Part shown: positions 1 through 9,858 of the stretch, piece by piece | Numbering within the stretch: position 1 is the stretch's first letter | Layout: every line of letters starts with the position of its first letter | Origin: Verrucomicrobiaceae bacterium | Lineage (GTDB): Bacteria > Verrucomicrobiota > Verrucomicrobiia > Verrucomicrobiales > Verrucomicrobiaceae | DNA length: 64,000 bases | Direction of reading: 5' to 3' | NCBI GenBank assembly: GCA_016795485.1 | Contig: JAEUHM010000049.1 | Span: 1-64,000 of the forward strand | Notes under the pieces: model-generated | The model's input: only the letters and a program-made list of their open reading frames with translations | Told to the model about the DNA's origin: nothing | Databases searched by the model: none | Position numbers and translations under genes: made by a program

Positions 1-1
1 C

Positions 2-166
2 AATCCCATTGAGCGCTTCTGGCTCAGGCTCAAGAGCGACTACTTTGCCGACTTCTTCGCCAAAACCCCCGACCAACTCGAGGAGCGCATCATCCTCGCA
101 CTGCGCTCCTTCTTCCACACCCCTCTCCAAGTCGCTTCCAACTGCTCTATTTCGGCTAACTTCTGA
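2..166 (+). CDS. IS630-family transposase, C-terminal fragment
   Basis: The frame is open at the left edge of the window and ends at TGA 164-166. It begins NPIERFW, the motif carrying the last acidic residue of the DDE catalytic triad in IS630/Tc1-type transposases, followed by about 48 residues typical of their C-terminus. The upstream part lies outside the window, so it cannot be told whether the element is intact. No terminal inverted repeat was recognised just downstream. It marks a mobile-element boundary next to the kinase/ABC cluster that starts at 370. Confidence 0.75.
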   Translation, partial: NPIERFWLRLKSDYFADFFAKTPDQLEERIILALRSFFHTPLQVASNCSISANF

Positions 167-369
167 GAGTCACCTTAACAATCAACTGTGATGCAGAACT
201 AGGTTTCGGTAACAAGTCAATTGTCAGTCACCTTTTTGGCGCGCCATTAGAGTTCTGGAGGAGTTTCCATAATAGTGTTCGGATTCCGTATTTTTGTTTT
301 GATATTATATGTTGCATCCCGGCCCCTAATGTTTTCAAATAAGCATTTGTTGCTGATAAATTTAGAACC

Positions 370-1251
370 ATGTGCACCTCCCGTCACAATCTACTTCAGT
401 CCAAAAGGCTGATCATGCTTATTGCCACACTGGCTGTTTGCGTTGTGGTGGACCCTGGCAGCTATTGTCAATCTGCCGATAAAGGTGGACCACAGGAACC
501 GGGTAAATTGCAGAAGGAGACACGCTTAGCGTTCCCTGATCCATTCTTCAGACTGATGGCGCTCGATATGGGGCTTAAGTTGATAAATCAGAGTGTAAAG
601 TGGTCTGACTATTATTCAAAACTGGCCCTCACCGACAAGAGCGTCACCAAGGCAGGTAAGGATGAAGCTTCGATAGGTTTTTTGATTGGCATCCGCTTGG
701 CTGATGGGGTCATAGCGCTGATGGGCAAGGATGTTTCAAAGATGCAAGATTGTGCAAATGACGTTAGAGAACTAGCAGCAAAATTGGGAATTTCCAAAAA
801 GGAACTCACTGGAGCTGATGCTATCGTGAGAGCGGTGCAAAAAGACGACTGGCTTGGTGTGCATTTTGAACTTGGCATCTTGCGCGAGGAGATCATTGAG
901 AAGTTAAAGGATAGTAGTGAGAAAAGAAAAGGCGTATTTGTAGCCGCAGGTGCTTGGCTCCAAGGCTGCCGTTACGGGTCAGGCCTTGTGCTTGATCATA
1001 TGAAAGTGATCGACCTCTCTAATAACTTGCGTGCATCTGCAGTTGTCGATTTTTTGGTCTCAGAAATAAAGACCGCAGACCCAAAAATACTTGCTCAACC
1101 TGCCATCAAATCGGCTGTTGAGGTTCTGGCTCAAATCAAGCCTCTCATCGACGTGGATCGCGATGCAAACATCCCTAAAGAGAGGCTCCAACAGATTTTT
1201 GACTTGGCGAGCTTAGGCGTGAAAAGCGCCCTGCCCGTCCAAGCCAACTAA
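370..1251 (+). CDS. secreted hypothetical protein, first gene of the kinase/FHA-exporter cluster
   Basis: This 293-residue protein has an N-terminal hydrophobic stretch (about residues 15-32) that looks like a Sec signal peptide; an internal ATG at 415 would give a more conventional short signal and is an alternative start. The rest appears largely helical, with no catalytic motif I recognise. It is separated by about 50 bp from the next gene and lies on the same strand as the whole cluster to 13708, which suggests co-transcription. I do not recognise the family. An envelope role linked to the kinase and transporter downstream is inference from position only. Confidence 0.6.
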   Translation: MCTSRHNLLQSKRLIMLIATLAVCVVVDPGSYCQSADKGGPQEPGKLQKETRLAFPDPFFRLMALDMGLKLINQSVKWSDYYSKLALTDKSVTKAGKDEASIGFLIGIRLADGVIALMGKDVSKMQDCANDVRELAAKLGISKKELTGADAIVRAVQKDDWLGVHFELGILREEIIEKLKDSSEKRKGVFVAAGAWLQGCRYGSGLVLDHMKVIDLSNNLRASAVVDFLVSEIKTADPKILAQPAIKSAVEVLAQIKPLIDVDRDANIPKERLQQIFDLASLGVKSALPVQAN

Positions 1252-1300
1252 AACGAAACACAACTGCGCACCTGCGCCTAATCCGCAATTAATCCAAACC

Positions 1301-1780
1301 ATGAAAATGATACGTCTCTTCTCCTTGCTGCCTGTTATTGCAATGACGGCCCTACATCCAGTGTCTCTTCGTGCCGATATTCTGCCTTCTCGTGCCGAGT
1401 CGAGTCCAACTCTTGCTCGTAATGATGCCCGAAAAATTGCAGTTAAGTTCCGTGCTCAAGGTTACGCGATTGCTCCTGTTGCCGCCGGCGACAATAAACA
1501 TTCTACGCTTGAGTTCGTGTTTGAAGTCAACAAGGGAGTGGATTACGTACTCATGGTTGGCATCGACGAGGCCATTGGGGCGGTTGATCTCTACGTGAAG
1601 GATGAATCTGGTAACATGATCGCACAAGACACGCGTGATCTTAGCCGTGCATGCGTGGAATTCGCGTCGAGCTACAGTGGCACAGTCACGATCGTAGTCG
1701 ACCCACTCAAGAACGATCCTCGTTTCACCAAACTTGGCCACTTTGCGCTACTCGTCGGTATGCAGAACGCTGGCTTCTAA
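1301..1780 (+). CDS. secreted protein with possible PPC-like beta domain
   Basis: This 159-residue protein starts with a signal peptide (lysine, then a hydrophobic core ending near LRADI, about residue 27). The C-terminal half alternates short hydrophobic strands and turns (FVFEVNKGVDYVLMVGID, then DLYVKDESGNMIAQD), which is reminiscent of bacterial pre-peptidase C-terminal (PPC) domains that sit in secreted proteins. There is no catalytic site to see. It is spaced 49 bp after the 293-residue protein and 50 bp before a lipoprotein, so it is probably in the same transcript. Family assignment is tentative. Confidence 0.55.
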   Translation: MKMIRLFSLLPVIAMTALHPVSLRADILPSRAESSPTLARNDARKIAVKFRAQGYAIAPVAAGDNKHSTLEFVFEVNKGVDYVLMVGIDEAIGAVDLYVKDESGNMIAQDTRDLSRACVEFASSYSGTVTIVVDPLKNDPRFTKLGHFALLVGMQNAGF

Positions 1781-1830
1781 GTTTGGCTCATCTCAATTTA
1801 CTCTTCCAAAACTATACTCATCAATACACC

Positions 1831-2178
1831 ATGAAACGCGCATTTTTTACTCTTGTCTCCATACTCACAATCGCTGCATGCACAGCTACCACCCCCGCTC
1901 CTACGGCTTCTGCCGCTAAGCCTACTTCGGGAACCACTTCAATTGGTTCAGGCTCAAGCCACAAGAGTTCTGGAGGCGGGTCAGGCTCAAAAAGCCAACA
2001 AGCAAACAGCGAGTCGACCGCCAAGTCCGACAAAGGTAAGGAGTCGTCCTCAAGTGGGTCAGGAAGCACTACCGTTAACGTCTTTGGCGCTCAACAGGTC
2101 CCATTGAGGCCAATCATTGACACTCCTCCAGAGAAGGTGGAGCCGAGCCGCACCCTGCAAGCGGATGTTAATGAGTAA
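1831..2178 (+). CDS. Ser/Gly/Thr-rich lipoprotein
   Basis: This 115-residue protein has a clear lipobox (LTIAAC, Cys at about residue 17) after a short hydrophobic signal, followed by a low-complexity linker rich in Ser, Gly, Thr, Ala and Lys, and a short C-terminal segment rich in Pro and Glu. ATG 1831 is preferred over an upstream in-frame start because it places the signal peptide at the N-terminus. It is probably membrane-anchored and disordered. It is followed by a weak terminator-like hairpin (2208-2230) before the cytochrome gene. No family was recognised. Confidence 0.65.
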   Translation: MKRAFFTLVSILTIAACTATTPAPTASAAKPTSGTTSIGSGSSHKSSGGGSGSKSQQANSESTAKSDKGKESSSSGSGSTTVNVFGAQQVPLRPIIDTPPEKVEPSRTLQADVNE

Positions 2179-2207
2179 AACCCGTTGAAGTCTTGACGCC
2201 CTGCCAG

Positions 2208-2230
2208 CCCCGTCGTTCTAGACGGGGTTT
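2208..2230 (+). terminator. short GC hairpin, possible weak terminator or processing site
   Basis: A perfect 7-bp stem (CCCCGTC/GACGGGG) with a 6-nt loop is followed by only three T residues. It sits 30 bp after the lipoprotein stop and could partly terminate or stabilise the upstream mRNA while letting transcription continue into the cytochrome gene. Confidence 0.35.
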
Positions 2231-2283
2231 GGTATGGGGTTTGATCCCCGCCGATGCACAGGTTCCTCTGCCCCACTTAATTC

Positions 2284-4404
2284 ATGCAAACAAATTTACA
2301 TGTGAAGAGACTCGCGGCCCTACTCATAGCTTGGATTGGGTCCTCTCAGGGACTCTCAGCTGATGAAAATGCGCTCCATGAGCTCTTTCAAAAGAAATGT
2401 GCTGAATGCCATGACAAAGGCGAGGACATGGAAGAACCGGAACTGACGAAAAACACCGACCTTCTGGCTTTGAGAGGGGACACGAAGATCGTTGTTCCTG
2501 GAGACAGAGTGAAGTCTGAGCTTTATGCTCGCTTGGTATTGCCTGCGGATAGCAAAAAACGAATGCCTAAGTCAGTGGGCAAGCCTGGAGATGAAGACTA
2601 CCGTGAGCCGCTGACGGAACAAGAACTCAAAGTTGTAGCAGATTGGATTGATGGCAAATCGACCACACCAAATACCAAACGTCGTTTTATTCCCACAAGT
2701 GAAGTTCTTGCTCAAGTAGCTGGGGATCTCCAGGTCGGCACGTCCGTAGGTGAACGACGTTACCTCACAATCACCAACTGGTATAATGCAGTTGATGCTA
2801 ACGGAACACCATTGGTCAACGATGCAGAACTCGAAACGTTGCGATTGGGCCTCGTAAAAACGGTTAATTCTCTCTCGACGAAGCAAAAAATTTCAAAACC
2901 TCAGCCAATTGACGAAGAAAAGACCATTTTTCGTATCAATCTCAGTGACTACGGTTGGACCTCCGGACTGTGGGAGGAGATTGTTAAGTTCTATCCCTTA
3001 GCAGTAAAGCTCAATGATGCTAACGAGCAGGAGATTGTAGGTCGGCTGGGAAGTGTCAGATCCGTGGTACGGGCTGATTGGTTTGTGTTTGCGACCACTC
3101 AGGATCCGCTCTACCACAGGATATTAGGCTTACCTGGAGATGTGAAGGATCAAGATGCGGCTCTTGCACTGGAACGAAAGTTAGGAATAGACCTCGTGCG
3201 AGACCTTAGAAAGCCGGATTCCGTGCGCTCTGGGTTCGAAAAAAGTGGGGTGTCTCAGGGAAACCGGGTAATTGAGCGCGTGTCTCTCACTCATGCCGAT
3301 GGCACACCTGGTTATTACTGGAAAAGCTACGACTTCGACCCCAAGCAGAAGGATCAGCCTGGAGGCGATATCTTCACAAGTCCTCTAGGTCCCGTGAACG
3401 CCGGACTCACTACAGACAGGGATTTACAGTTTAAGCCCGCAGGCAGTGAGATAATCTTTTCGTTACCCAATAAGCTTCAAGCCTATCTTTTGGTGGACAA
3501 TCGTGGTCGCCGCTTGGATAAGGCGCCTATTGAGATCGTCCATGATTCGAGTCGCCAAGACGGAGTAATTATCAACGGTCAATCGTGCATCTCTTGTCAC
3601 CAAGCGGGCATGTTCGGTGCTACTCCAAAAGACGAAGTCGCGAAAAAAGTGGACGTTTCTGATGCTCCGAAGGCAGTCAAGGAGCAGGTAGCTCTTTTGT
3701 ATTCACAAGAGCGGATTGCTCAACACATCGACGCTGATAGTCGGAGTTTTTCGGAAGCCCTCAGGGAGTGTGGTGTTAGTCCAGATACTAAGCCAGAACC
3801 TGTTTCAGGCATTTACCGCCTTTTTCTACGGGACGTAACCGCCCAGACCCTTGCTGCTGAACTCGGTGCTGCGGGGAATGATTCCACCGCGTTGTTGGTC
3901 TCGCTCCAGCGCCATGCATCTGGAAAAGTTCAGGAAATTGCTTCAAAGCTTGCATCCAACATCCCAGTACCGCGGAGATTGTTTTTGATTGCTCACTCGG
4001 AACTGGTGAACCATCTGGGCTTTGGCAAACCAGTAGATTTTGTCACGCATATCACTCCCGAACTCGCTGAAATACCGAATCCAGGGAAGCCGACGCCGGT
4101 CATACCGCCCAAGCCAGTTGGGAACGTCATTCGTGTGCCACAAGAACTTATTGATGGCGCGTCCTCGACAGCACCTGCTAGGCCTGTTGTGAAAAATGAG
4201 CGTCCGATCGCTCAGCGAGGGGCTATCAAAGTCAAGTTTCTGCCTCCTGACGACCCACAATTGCCCCCAGCAGGTATGCAACCCGCTAAAGCGAAGGAAC
4301 CTGCGGAAAAGACTCGTGCCGTGATTGTTCCGAAGTTCCCTAACTCGCAAGACCAAGCTGCCCAGTCCAGCGCAGCTATCGAGAGTGCGCGCTCGCGAAA
4401 ATAG
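2284..4404 (+). CDS. secreted di-haem c-type cytochrome-domain protein
   Basis: This 706-residue exported protein has a signal peptide at residues 1-26. The first haem-binding motif, CAECH at 39-43, lies in a planctomycete-type cytochrome domain that continues through a segment ending KVVADWIDG. A second motif, CISCH, is at 435-439. The C-terminus (from about residue 590) is Pro/Lys-rich and probably disordered. Haems would be attached outside the cytoplasmic membrane, so an electron-transfer or redox-sensing role is inferred. The protein lacks the DUF1549/DUF1553 order of typical planctomycete cytochrome proteins (compare 43057-45543), so it is a different architecture. Its place directly upstream of the Ser/Thr kinase is unusual. 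Confidence 0.75.
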   Translation: MQTNLHVKRLAALLIAWIGSSQGLSADENALHELFQKKCAECHDKGEDMEEPELTKNTDLLALRGDTKIVVPGDRVKSELYARLVLPADSKKRMPKSVGKPGDEDYREPLTEQELKVVADWIDGKSTTPNTKRRFIPTSEVLAQVAGDLQVGTSVGERRYLTITNWYNAVDANGTPLVNDAELETLRLGLVKTVNSLSTKQKISKPQPIDEEKTIFRINLSDYGWTSGLWEEIVKFYPLAVKLNDANEQEIVGRLGSVRSVVRADWFVFATTQDPLYHRILGLPGDVKDQDAALALERKLGIDLVRDLRKPDSVRSGFEKSGVSQGNRVIERVSLTHADGTPGYYWKSYDFDPKQKDQPGGDIFTSPLGPVNAGLTTDRDLQFKPAGSEIIFSLPNKLQAYLLVDNRGRRLDKAPIEIVHDSSRQDGVIINGQSCISCHQAGMFGATPKDEVAKKVDVSDAPKAVKEQVALLYSQERIAQHIDADSRSFSEALRECGVSPDTKPEPVSGIYRLFLRDVTAQTLAAELGAAGNDSTALLVSLQRHASGKVQEIASKLASNIPVPRRLFLIAHSELVNHLGFGKPVDFVTHITPELAEIPNPGKPTPVIPPKPVGNVIRVPQELIDGASSTAPARPVVKNERPIAQRGAIKVKFLPPDDPQLPPAGMQPAKAKEPAEKTRAVIVPKFPNSQDQAAQSSAAIESARSRK

Positions 4405-4531
4405 TAGTAAAGACGAGTTCTGGACAGCTTGCCTGGTCATTTCGCCCTTGCTGGGAAGGTGAGCCATGTTAGCCTTCCTTCTCGCTCTACAAAATGTTGT
4501 TTCTTGAGCCCAATGCTTGTGCCACTGCATC

Positions 4532-7500
4532 ATGAAAGAAGCAGATCGGTTAACTTTTGGCAGCTACGAAGTGCTTTGTAGTGCCGATGGGGTGCCTGTG
4601 TCGCTTGGCAGAGGGACGTTCGGGACTACGTACCGTGCGCGCCATAAGTTTCTTGATACTGAAGTAGCGCTCAAAGTAGTTCACGAACGCTGGACGAACG
4701 ACGCGGGTGTCCGCGCGAGGTTCCTGAAAGAAGCGCAAGAGCAGGCCAAACTTGTCCACCCGCACATTGCCAGGATAACGGATTTTGGTGAAGCGGAGGG
4801 CAGTGTATTTTATGCGGTGGAACTCTGCGAGGGTGGCGATCTGCACCAGTTTTCTACTAAACTGGGAGGTCTGCCGCTTGGGGATGTGTTGCTTGTGCTA
4901 AGGCAAGTAGCAAGCGCGCTCTCTCACGCCCATCAGCGGCAGTTGATCCATAGGGATATCAAGCCATCCAATCTTCTGTTGGAGAAACTGAATGTGGGCA
5001 CCCCAGTTGTTAAAGTAATCGACTTCGGCCTTGTGAAGCGTTTGCATGAAACAGAAGTTCCGACCGCACTCCTCACTCAGGCAGGTCAGATAGTAGGTAC
5101 GGCACTGTTCGCAAGCCCTGAACAACTAAAGGAAGAACCTGTCACACCATCCACAGACGTGTTTTCACTGGGCATGACGGCTTGGTATCTCTTGCTTGGC
5201 AGTTCGCCGATTCCAGGTTCGCAGAGCGTTGTCGTGGCTGAGCGCCTGTCGACTGAGAGCTATGCAGGGCGTCTGCCAGATCTGCCGGAAGACGTGCACT
5301 CTCTACTTGTACGGATGTTGGAGAAGGACCATTCTCAACGCATCAAGGACTGCATAGAAGTCGAGAGGTTGCTAAATGAGTGTATTTCAAATCATTCGTG
5401 TCGATGGTCTCTCCCTGATAAACTTTCACAATCTCAAGACGCTCCCTCAGTTGCGGCATCGAAGAAGTCGCGACTTGGAGACCTATTTGCTACCCAGGAG
5501 CCACGTGAAAGTGGTGCCTTGACTCATTACTATGCTCGCAACTTAGCACGCAATGATGATGTAGAGATCACACTAGTGGCCAATGGAAATCAAGCCGTCG
5601 CCAAGGTGGCTCAAAATGTGAAGCGGCTGTTGGCCATGAATCACCGAAATGTGGTGCGGTATCATGGCTACCACGAATGTGAGGAGGGTTTGGTAGTCGA
5701 ACATGCTCGTGCAGATGGAACCACTTTACTTGATTTAGTTCGCCAAGAAGGAGCCATAAATCTTGCACATGCAGCGAATATCTTGGCCCCTATTGCCGAC
5801 GCTTTAGACTGCTTAATGGATGCAGAACTCAGTGTTTTGACGGATCCCGGAGATGTTCTATTGTCAAAAGTCACCACCAGTTCAAAAGACAATCATCAAG
5901 CCCTCGTAGATGGGGAGTTTGTCCCCATTTTGCAGCCAGTTCTTTTGCTCGGTGGCAACGGGGACCCAGCGATGACCGCTGTTGGAACTATGATGCCCGT
6001 GCACACCGTTTTTGCAGGTTCGGGATTGGTGAATGGCGCAGGGGCTTCTAGTTCAGCGCTAGCGAGTTTAGTTTATTGGACCGTGGGGGGCAAACGTCCC
6101 AAGGCTGCGTCCCACCTCTCCACTGCGGCGTACTTGCCAATATCTGGCCTTTCTGAATCTGGGAACAATTTATTGCGACAAACCTTGGCGAACCAAGGCA
6201 CGATCTCTAGTTGCACGGCTTGGTGGAATCAGCTTCTTCAGATTGAGGGCCTTCAGAACACACCGTCGACTGTCGGCACGTTTGGGAAGGGCTCCACGCG
6301 ATCGAACTGGCCCGAGCGCCAACATCCAGAAGGATTGTCCAAGGTAGCATCGACACCACCTGCAGCATCGACACCACCTGCAGCATCGACACCACCGGCA
6401 GCATCGACACCACCTGCAGCATCGACACCGCCTGAGTTTGCGAATCCAATCGCGCAACCAAGTCTCGCAACCGATCCATTAGCGTCAGGTGGCATCGGAT
6501 CGTCCAACGTTACTTCAACTATTGTCGACAAGGCGAAGGCGAAAGCTGAAGCGGCAGCGTTGATTATTAAGATCGGTGCCTGGGCTGACGCTGTCGGACA
6601 ACTTGTTAAGCAGGTGGCGAGTTCGGAGGAAGAAGCAAAGCGCCAAACAAATGGCCCAGATTTTTCGCCGGAAGAAATGCGAGATTGTCTCGCTCAAATG
6701 CGTCAGGTTGGCACAGCCCGTGACAAGCTAGTTCAAGACGGCAATACTTACACGCAAATCCTCGGAGAACTCGAAATCCGCTGCCGAACACTCAACTTGG
6801 ACGAGAACGAAGTAGGATTGATTGCGGCGCGCACACCCTTTGAATCGGCCCTGACGGGATTGGCCATGGCAGGAGCCACTTGGGAGACTACGTCTGAAAA
6901 ACTTGATGCGATGTACCGTGAGGTTACTTCGGCCGCCCAAGCACAGTCCGACGACTGGTCACGAGAACTTGGCAAGTTACTGGTTTCATTCAAGAAATAC
7001 GGGGCAGACTTTGCAACGCTCAAGAGCAAGACGAACAATCTGAAAGCAAAGGGGGATTTGGTTGAAACTGAGAGGGCGCTTAAGCAGTTACGTCTTTTGA
7101 ATAATGTTTTCTCTCAGATCCGGCAGGAGTTGATCCGACAAAAGCCCGAATCTATTGCCTTTACTAATGTACTGGGAGTAATTGGGGACCATGAACGTCT
7201 CAATGCCGTGAAGGAAGTGGCGGATGAGATCGTCAAGACTGAGTCGGTATTGGCTGGTATCGAATCGGAAATGCCCGCTCTCCATGCAGAACTTGAAAAG
7301 GTCAGAAAGAATGCGCAAAGCAGTCAGCAGTTGCTTGGAAGTTTGGAGGCTAATCGAAAAGAAGTCGAACGACTATCTGTGTGTGTAAAGAAATACGGTG
7401 TAGAGCTGGCAACCTGTGAAAAGCGCATCCGCCAATTCATCAAGAAAGGAGACCCAACATCTATTGAGCGCGCTCAGCTAACCGCAGCAAAGGTTGACCT

Positions 7501-9823
7501 TACAGCGCATGAAGCTGTTCGTATACAATGCAAGACGTTGAGGGACGAACTGACGGCGAACACCTCGCAAGCGGTTGCTCTCGGCTTGCAGGGCGAGAAC
7601 TTCTCCAAAGATGCTAAGCGCTATACAAAACTCGTTGAGGATCTTGAGCTACAAGCAGTTGCGCAGATTGTTAGGGCTCAAAAACTATGTCTAGCAGTTC
7701 AACAAGCGCATGTTGGCAAGCCAGACTTGACGAGCGGTGCAGCGGTAGAGGGGACAGCCTCTTCATCATTGCCTTGGCTTAAGTATGCGACCATGGCGGT
7801 GGCCGTTCTTTGCATCCTGTTGGCAATTATTCCCCGAAACCAAAAGGATGAAGCACCTAGCCTAGCTAGCGGACCGACACAGGCTGCGATCTCCCCCCCG
7901 GTGATACCTGATGCGGGCCTTTCTGCATTCCATGACAAGCAGCAATGGCAACACCATGCAGAGTTGATTGAAAGTCAGGCGAAGAAAATCGAATCTCAGA
8001 TCGTCGAGATCGGCAATAATTTCCACCGTGCAACTGATACTGTGGCCAAAGATAATAAGGTCTCATGGCTTCGGGATCTAGACGCAATTTCAAAGCGAAT
8101 CATTTCCATTGATATCGAGTTGCAAAAGCTTGCGAACTGGTATCAGGCGTTCCGAAAGCAGAATCCCAACGACAAAGACTTGGATTTGCACATCAGTGCC
8201 TTGGCTCAGTTTGGAACTGAGTCTTTGCGAACCCAGTCTCTTAATCACTTGCGCGAGGGAGTGAGGGAGGTCGTCACGCAAGGCATTAGGAGGTGGCCGG
8301 CACACGCATATCTTGATGCTGCGGCCAGCGGGCTAATTGCTGCCGAAACGATTCCTCCTGACCTTGTTATCGCAGGTGAAACAGTTCACGGAGGTCTACA
8401 CGAAAACAAGAGGGGCTGGAAGTATATGCTTCCAACGGGCAGATTTGGCACCAGCGACAAAGTCGGCTACTACTTCACTGGACCAGGACTCAAGAAAACT
8501 CCGCCAGGCGCCCTCGGAGAATTGAAACAGGATGGACACGTGTTGGAAGCCACCTTGGACTGGCTTACTGCGGACAGAGCAAGTGGCAAATTGCGTCTTG
8601 TTGACGCGGGCGATCCAACCAAAACATTTCATGACAAGGCCACAATCACGCTCGCCACGAATGTGACTGGGGCCACCCAATCTGATCGCGTCTGGCGAGG
8701 TGGGGTCACCATCAATTTAGCCGCAGATACCATAAATCTGCCTTCACCTGCACTGTTTCAGAGAGTTGGAAATGATCTGCTGATTGAAAACATACCTTCA
8801 GGTACATACGGAGTGAAATTTGAGGTTGCCGAGAACTCGATCAAAGGTGCGAATCCAAAAGATATACTCAAATCGTCAGCGAGTGCCGTGACTTACGCAA
8901 AGACAGGAATGATAAAGCTAGACACCAAAGGTTTTGCATCCCTGGGATGCAGCATCGGAACCGCTGAGGTGATAGCTATAGAGGTCCATGAGTCTCAAGA
9001 GTCTCCGGTCCCCCTTCCGCTGCTGCGTAACAACATGGTGTTGCGGTCCTATGTGCAATTGACTCAAACTCAATTGCAGCACTGTTTCCGTTTAGACAAA
9101 CTCCTCGTCGCTTTGCCTAGTGCATCACTTTCCTCGCTTGCCCCTAAGGGCCTCAACTGGCCATCATCTGCCTGTCTAACATGGAACCCTGATGAAGGTT
9201 TTATGGAGTTGTTTACGGAGAATACCTCGGTGACGACTGAATGGTGGGCGGAAAGTTTGTTTCATGTGGCCAAAGAGAATCCGAACTCACCACTCGACCG
9301 ATTTGTGGAACCTTTGAAGAGAATGCTCTTCCAAGATTCGCCTGACTTCATTGATAACCGCCGTCTTCGTTTAGAGGCTATCCAAAGTTTGGTTGGTCCC
9401 AGTTATAGCGAACTTCGGAATGCTGCCGAGGATACAAGCACACAGCTTAAGGACATCCTCACCAAACAACGATTAGCTATTGCTGACTTGCGCGACCACT
9501 CTGCGACATTACCCGTACCAACAACAAGCGCGTCGTCCACTGAGCGTCCTCCGCTTTTGAAAACTGTGCTTATTCCAACTTCCATGACTTGGACTCCTGG
9601 TGGAGTCCTGACCATTAAATTACAGAGTTTTAAACGTAGGATTATGCCGCCCACAAGCACCCCTGGCTACACGACTTCTTACGAGGCTCTTGAGGTTGCA
9701 GAAGGTAGTCTGGTTACCGAAGACCGCGGAAGTTCATGGCATTTGCAACTGAAGGATAATCTCGATCAATCATTTTCATTCTCTGCCGCACCCGTTTCCA
9801 CCCTAGACGCAAGGCTCAAGTAG
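4532..9823 (+). CDS. giant membrane Ser/Thr protein kinase with second degenerate kinase-like region
   Basis: This 1763-residue Hanks-type kinase has its glycine loop GRGTFGTTY at 26-34, ATP lysine K48, catalytic loop HRDIKPSN with D142, DFG aspartate D164 and a SPEQ activation-segment end, so it should be active. Residues about 330-480 look like a second, degenerate kinase fold (MNHRNVVRYHGY, then VVEHARADGTTLLDLV) without HRD or DFG. An 18-bp/6-residue repeat linker follows (606-635), then long coiled coils, one membrane helix at about 1083-1102, and about 660 extracytoplasmic residues. ATG 4532 was chosen over TTG 4517 because it sits directly before the conserved N-terminus. The FHA-ABC protein 850 bp downstream is the obvious phospho-partner, since FHA domains bind phosphothreonine. 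Confidence 0.9.
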   Translation: MKEADRLTFGSYEVLCSADGVPVSLGRGTFGTTYRARHKFLDTEVALKVVHERWTNDAGVRARFLKEAQEQAKLVHPHIARITDFGEAEGSVFYAVELCEGGDLHQFSTKLGGLPLGDVLLVLRQVASALSHAHQRQLIHRDIKPSNLLLEKLNVGTPVVKVIDFGLVKRLHETEVPTALLTQAGQIVGTALFASPEQLKEEPVTPSTDVFSLGMTAWYLLLGSSPIPGSQSVVVAERLSTESYAGRLPDLPEDVHSLLVRMLEKDHSQRIKDCIEVERLLNECISNHSCRWSLPDKLSQSQDAPSVAASKKSRLGDLFATQEPRESGALTHYYARNLARNDDVEITLVANGNQAVAKVAQNVKRLLAMNHRNVVRYHGYHECEEGLVVEHARADGTTLLDLVRQEGAINLAHAANILAPIADALDCLMDAELSVLTDPGDVLLSKVTTSSKDNHQALVDGEFVPILQPVLLLGGNGDPAMTAVGTMMPVHTVFAGSGLVNGAGASSSALASLVYWTVGGKRPKAASHLSTAAYLPISGLSESGNNLLRQTLANQGTISSCTAWWNQLLQIEGLQNTPSTVGTFGKGSTRSNWPERQHPEGLSKVASTPPAASTPPAASTPPAASTPPAASTPPEFANPIAQPSLATDPLASGGIGSSNVTSTIVDKAKAKAEAAALIIKIGAWADAVGQLVKQVASSEEEAKRQTNGPDFSPEEMRDCLAQMRQVGTARDKLVQDGNTYTQILGELEIRCRTLNLDENEVGLIAARTPFESALTGLAMAGATWETTSEKLDAMYREVTSAAQAQSDDWSRELGKLLVSFKKYGADFATLKSKTNNLKAKGDLVETERALKQLRLLNNVFSQIRQELIRQKPESIAFTNVLGVIGDHERLNAVKEVADEIVKTESVLAGIESEMPALHAELEKVRKNAQSSQQLLGSLEANRKEVERLSVCVKKYGVELATCEKRIRQFIKKGDPTSIERAQLTAAKVDLTAHEAVRIQCKTLRDELTANTSQAVALGLQGENFSKDAKRYTKLVEDLELQAVAQIVRAQKLCLAVQQAHVGKPDLTSGAAVEGTASSSLPWLKYATMAVAVLCILLAIIPRNQKDEAPSLASGPTQAAISPPVIPDAGLSAFHDKQQWQHHAELIESQAKKIESQIVEIGNNFHRATDTVAKDNKVSWLRDLDAISKRIISIDIELQKLANWYQAFRKQNPNDKDLDLHISALAQFGTESLRTQSLNHLREGVREVVTQGIRRWPAHAYLDAAASGLIAAETIPPDLVIAGETVHGGLHENKRGWKYMLPTGRFGTSDKVGYYFTGPGLKKTPPGALGELKQDGHVLEATLDWLTADRASGKLRLVDAGDPTKTFHDKATITLATNVTGATQSDRVWRGGVTINLAADTINLPSPALFQRVGNDLLIENIPSGTYGVKFEVAENSIKGANPKDILKSSASAVTYAKTGMIKLDTKGFASLGCSIGTAEVIAIEVHESQESPVPLPLLRNNMVLRSYVQLTQTQLQHCFRLDKLLVALPSASLSSLAPKGLNWPSSACLTWNPDEGFMELFTENTSVTTEWWAESLFHVAKENPNSPLDRFVEPLKRMLFQDSPDFIDNRRLRLEAIQSLVGPSYSELRNAAEDTSTQLKDILTKQRLAIADLRDHSATLPVPTTSASSTERPPLLKTVLIPTSMTWTPGGVLTIKLQSFKRRIMPPTSTPGYTTSYEALEVAEGSLVTEDRGSSWHLQLKDNLDQSFSFSAAPVSTLDARLK
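6347..6436 (+). repeat. 18-bp in-frame tandem repeat (ASTPPA) inside the kinase gene
   Basis: Five near-identical 18-bp units (GCATCGACACCACCTGCA and variants) encode ASTPPA repeats at residues 606-635. Each unit offers Ser and Thr before Pro. The near-perfect nucleotide identity suggests recent expansion by slippage, so copy number may vary between strains. Confidence 0.9.
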
Positions 9824-9858
9824 TGATAAAACCAACTGCGTAGTCCAAGGATAATTGT

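Noticed and set aside
6170..6531. Minus-strand frames over the ASTPP repeat of the kinase
   Set aside because: Three overlapping Cys/Gly/Val-rich frames result from the 18-bp repeat; the plus frame is continuous with kinase coding sequence.
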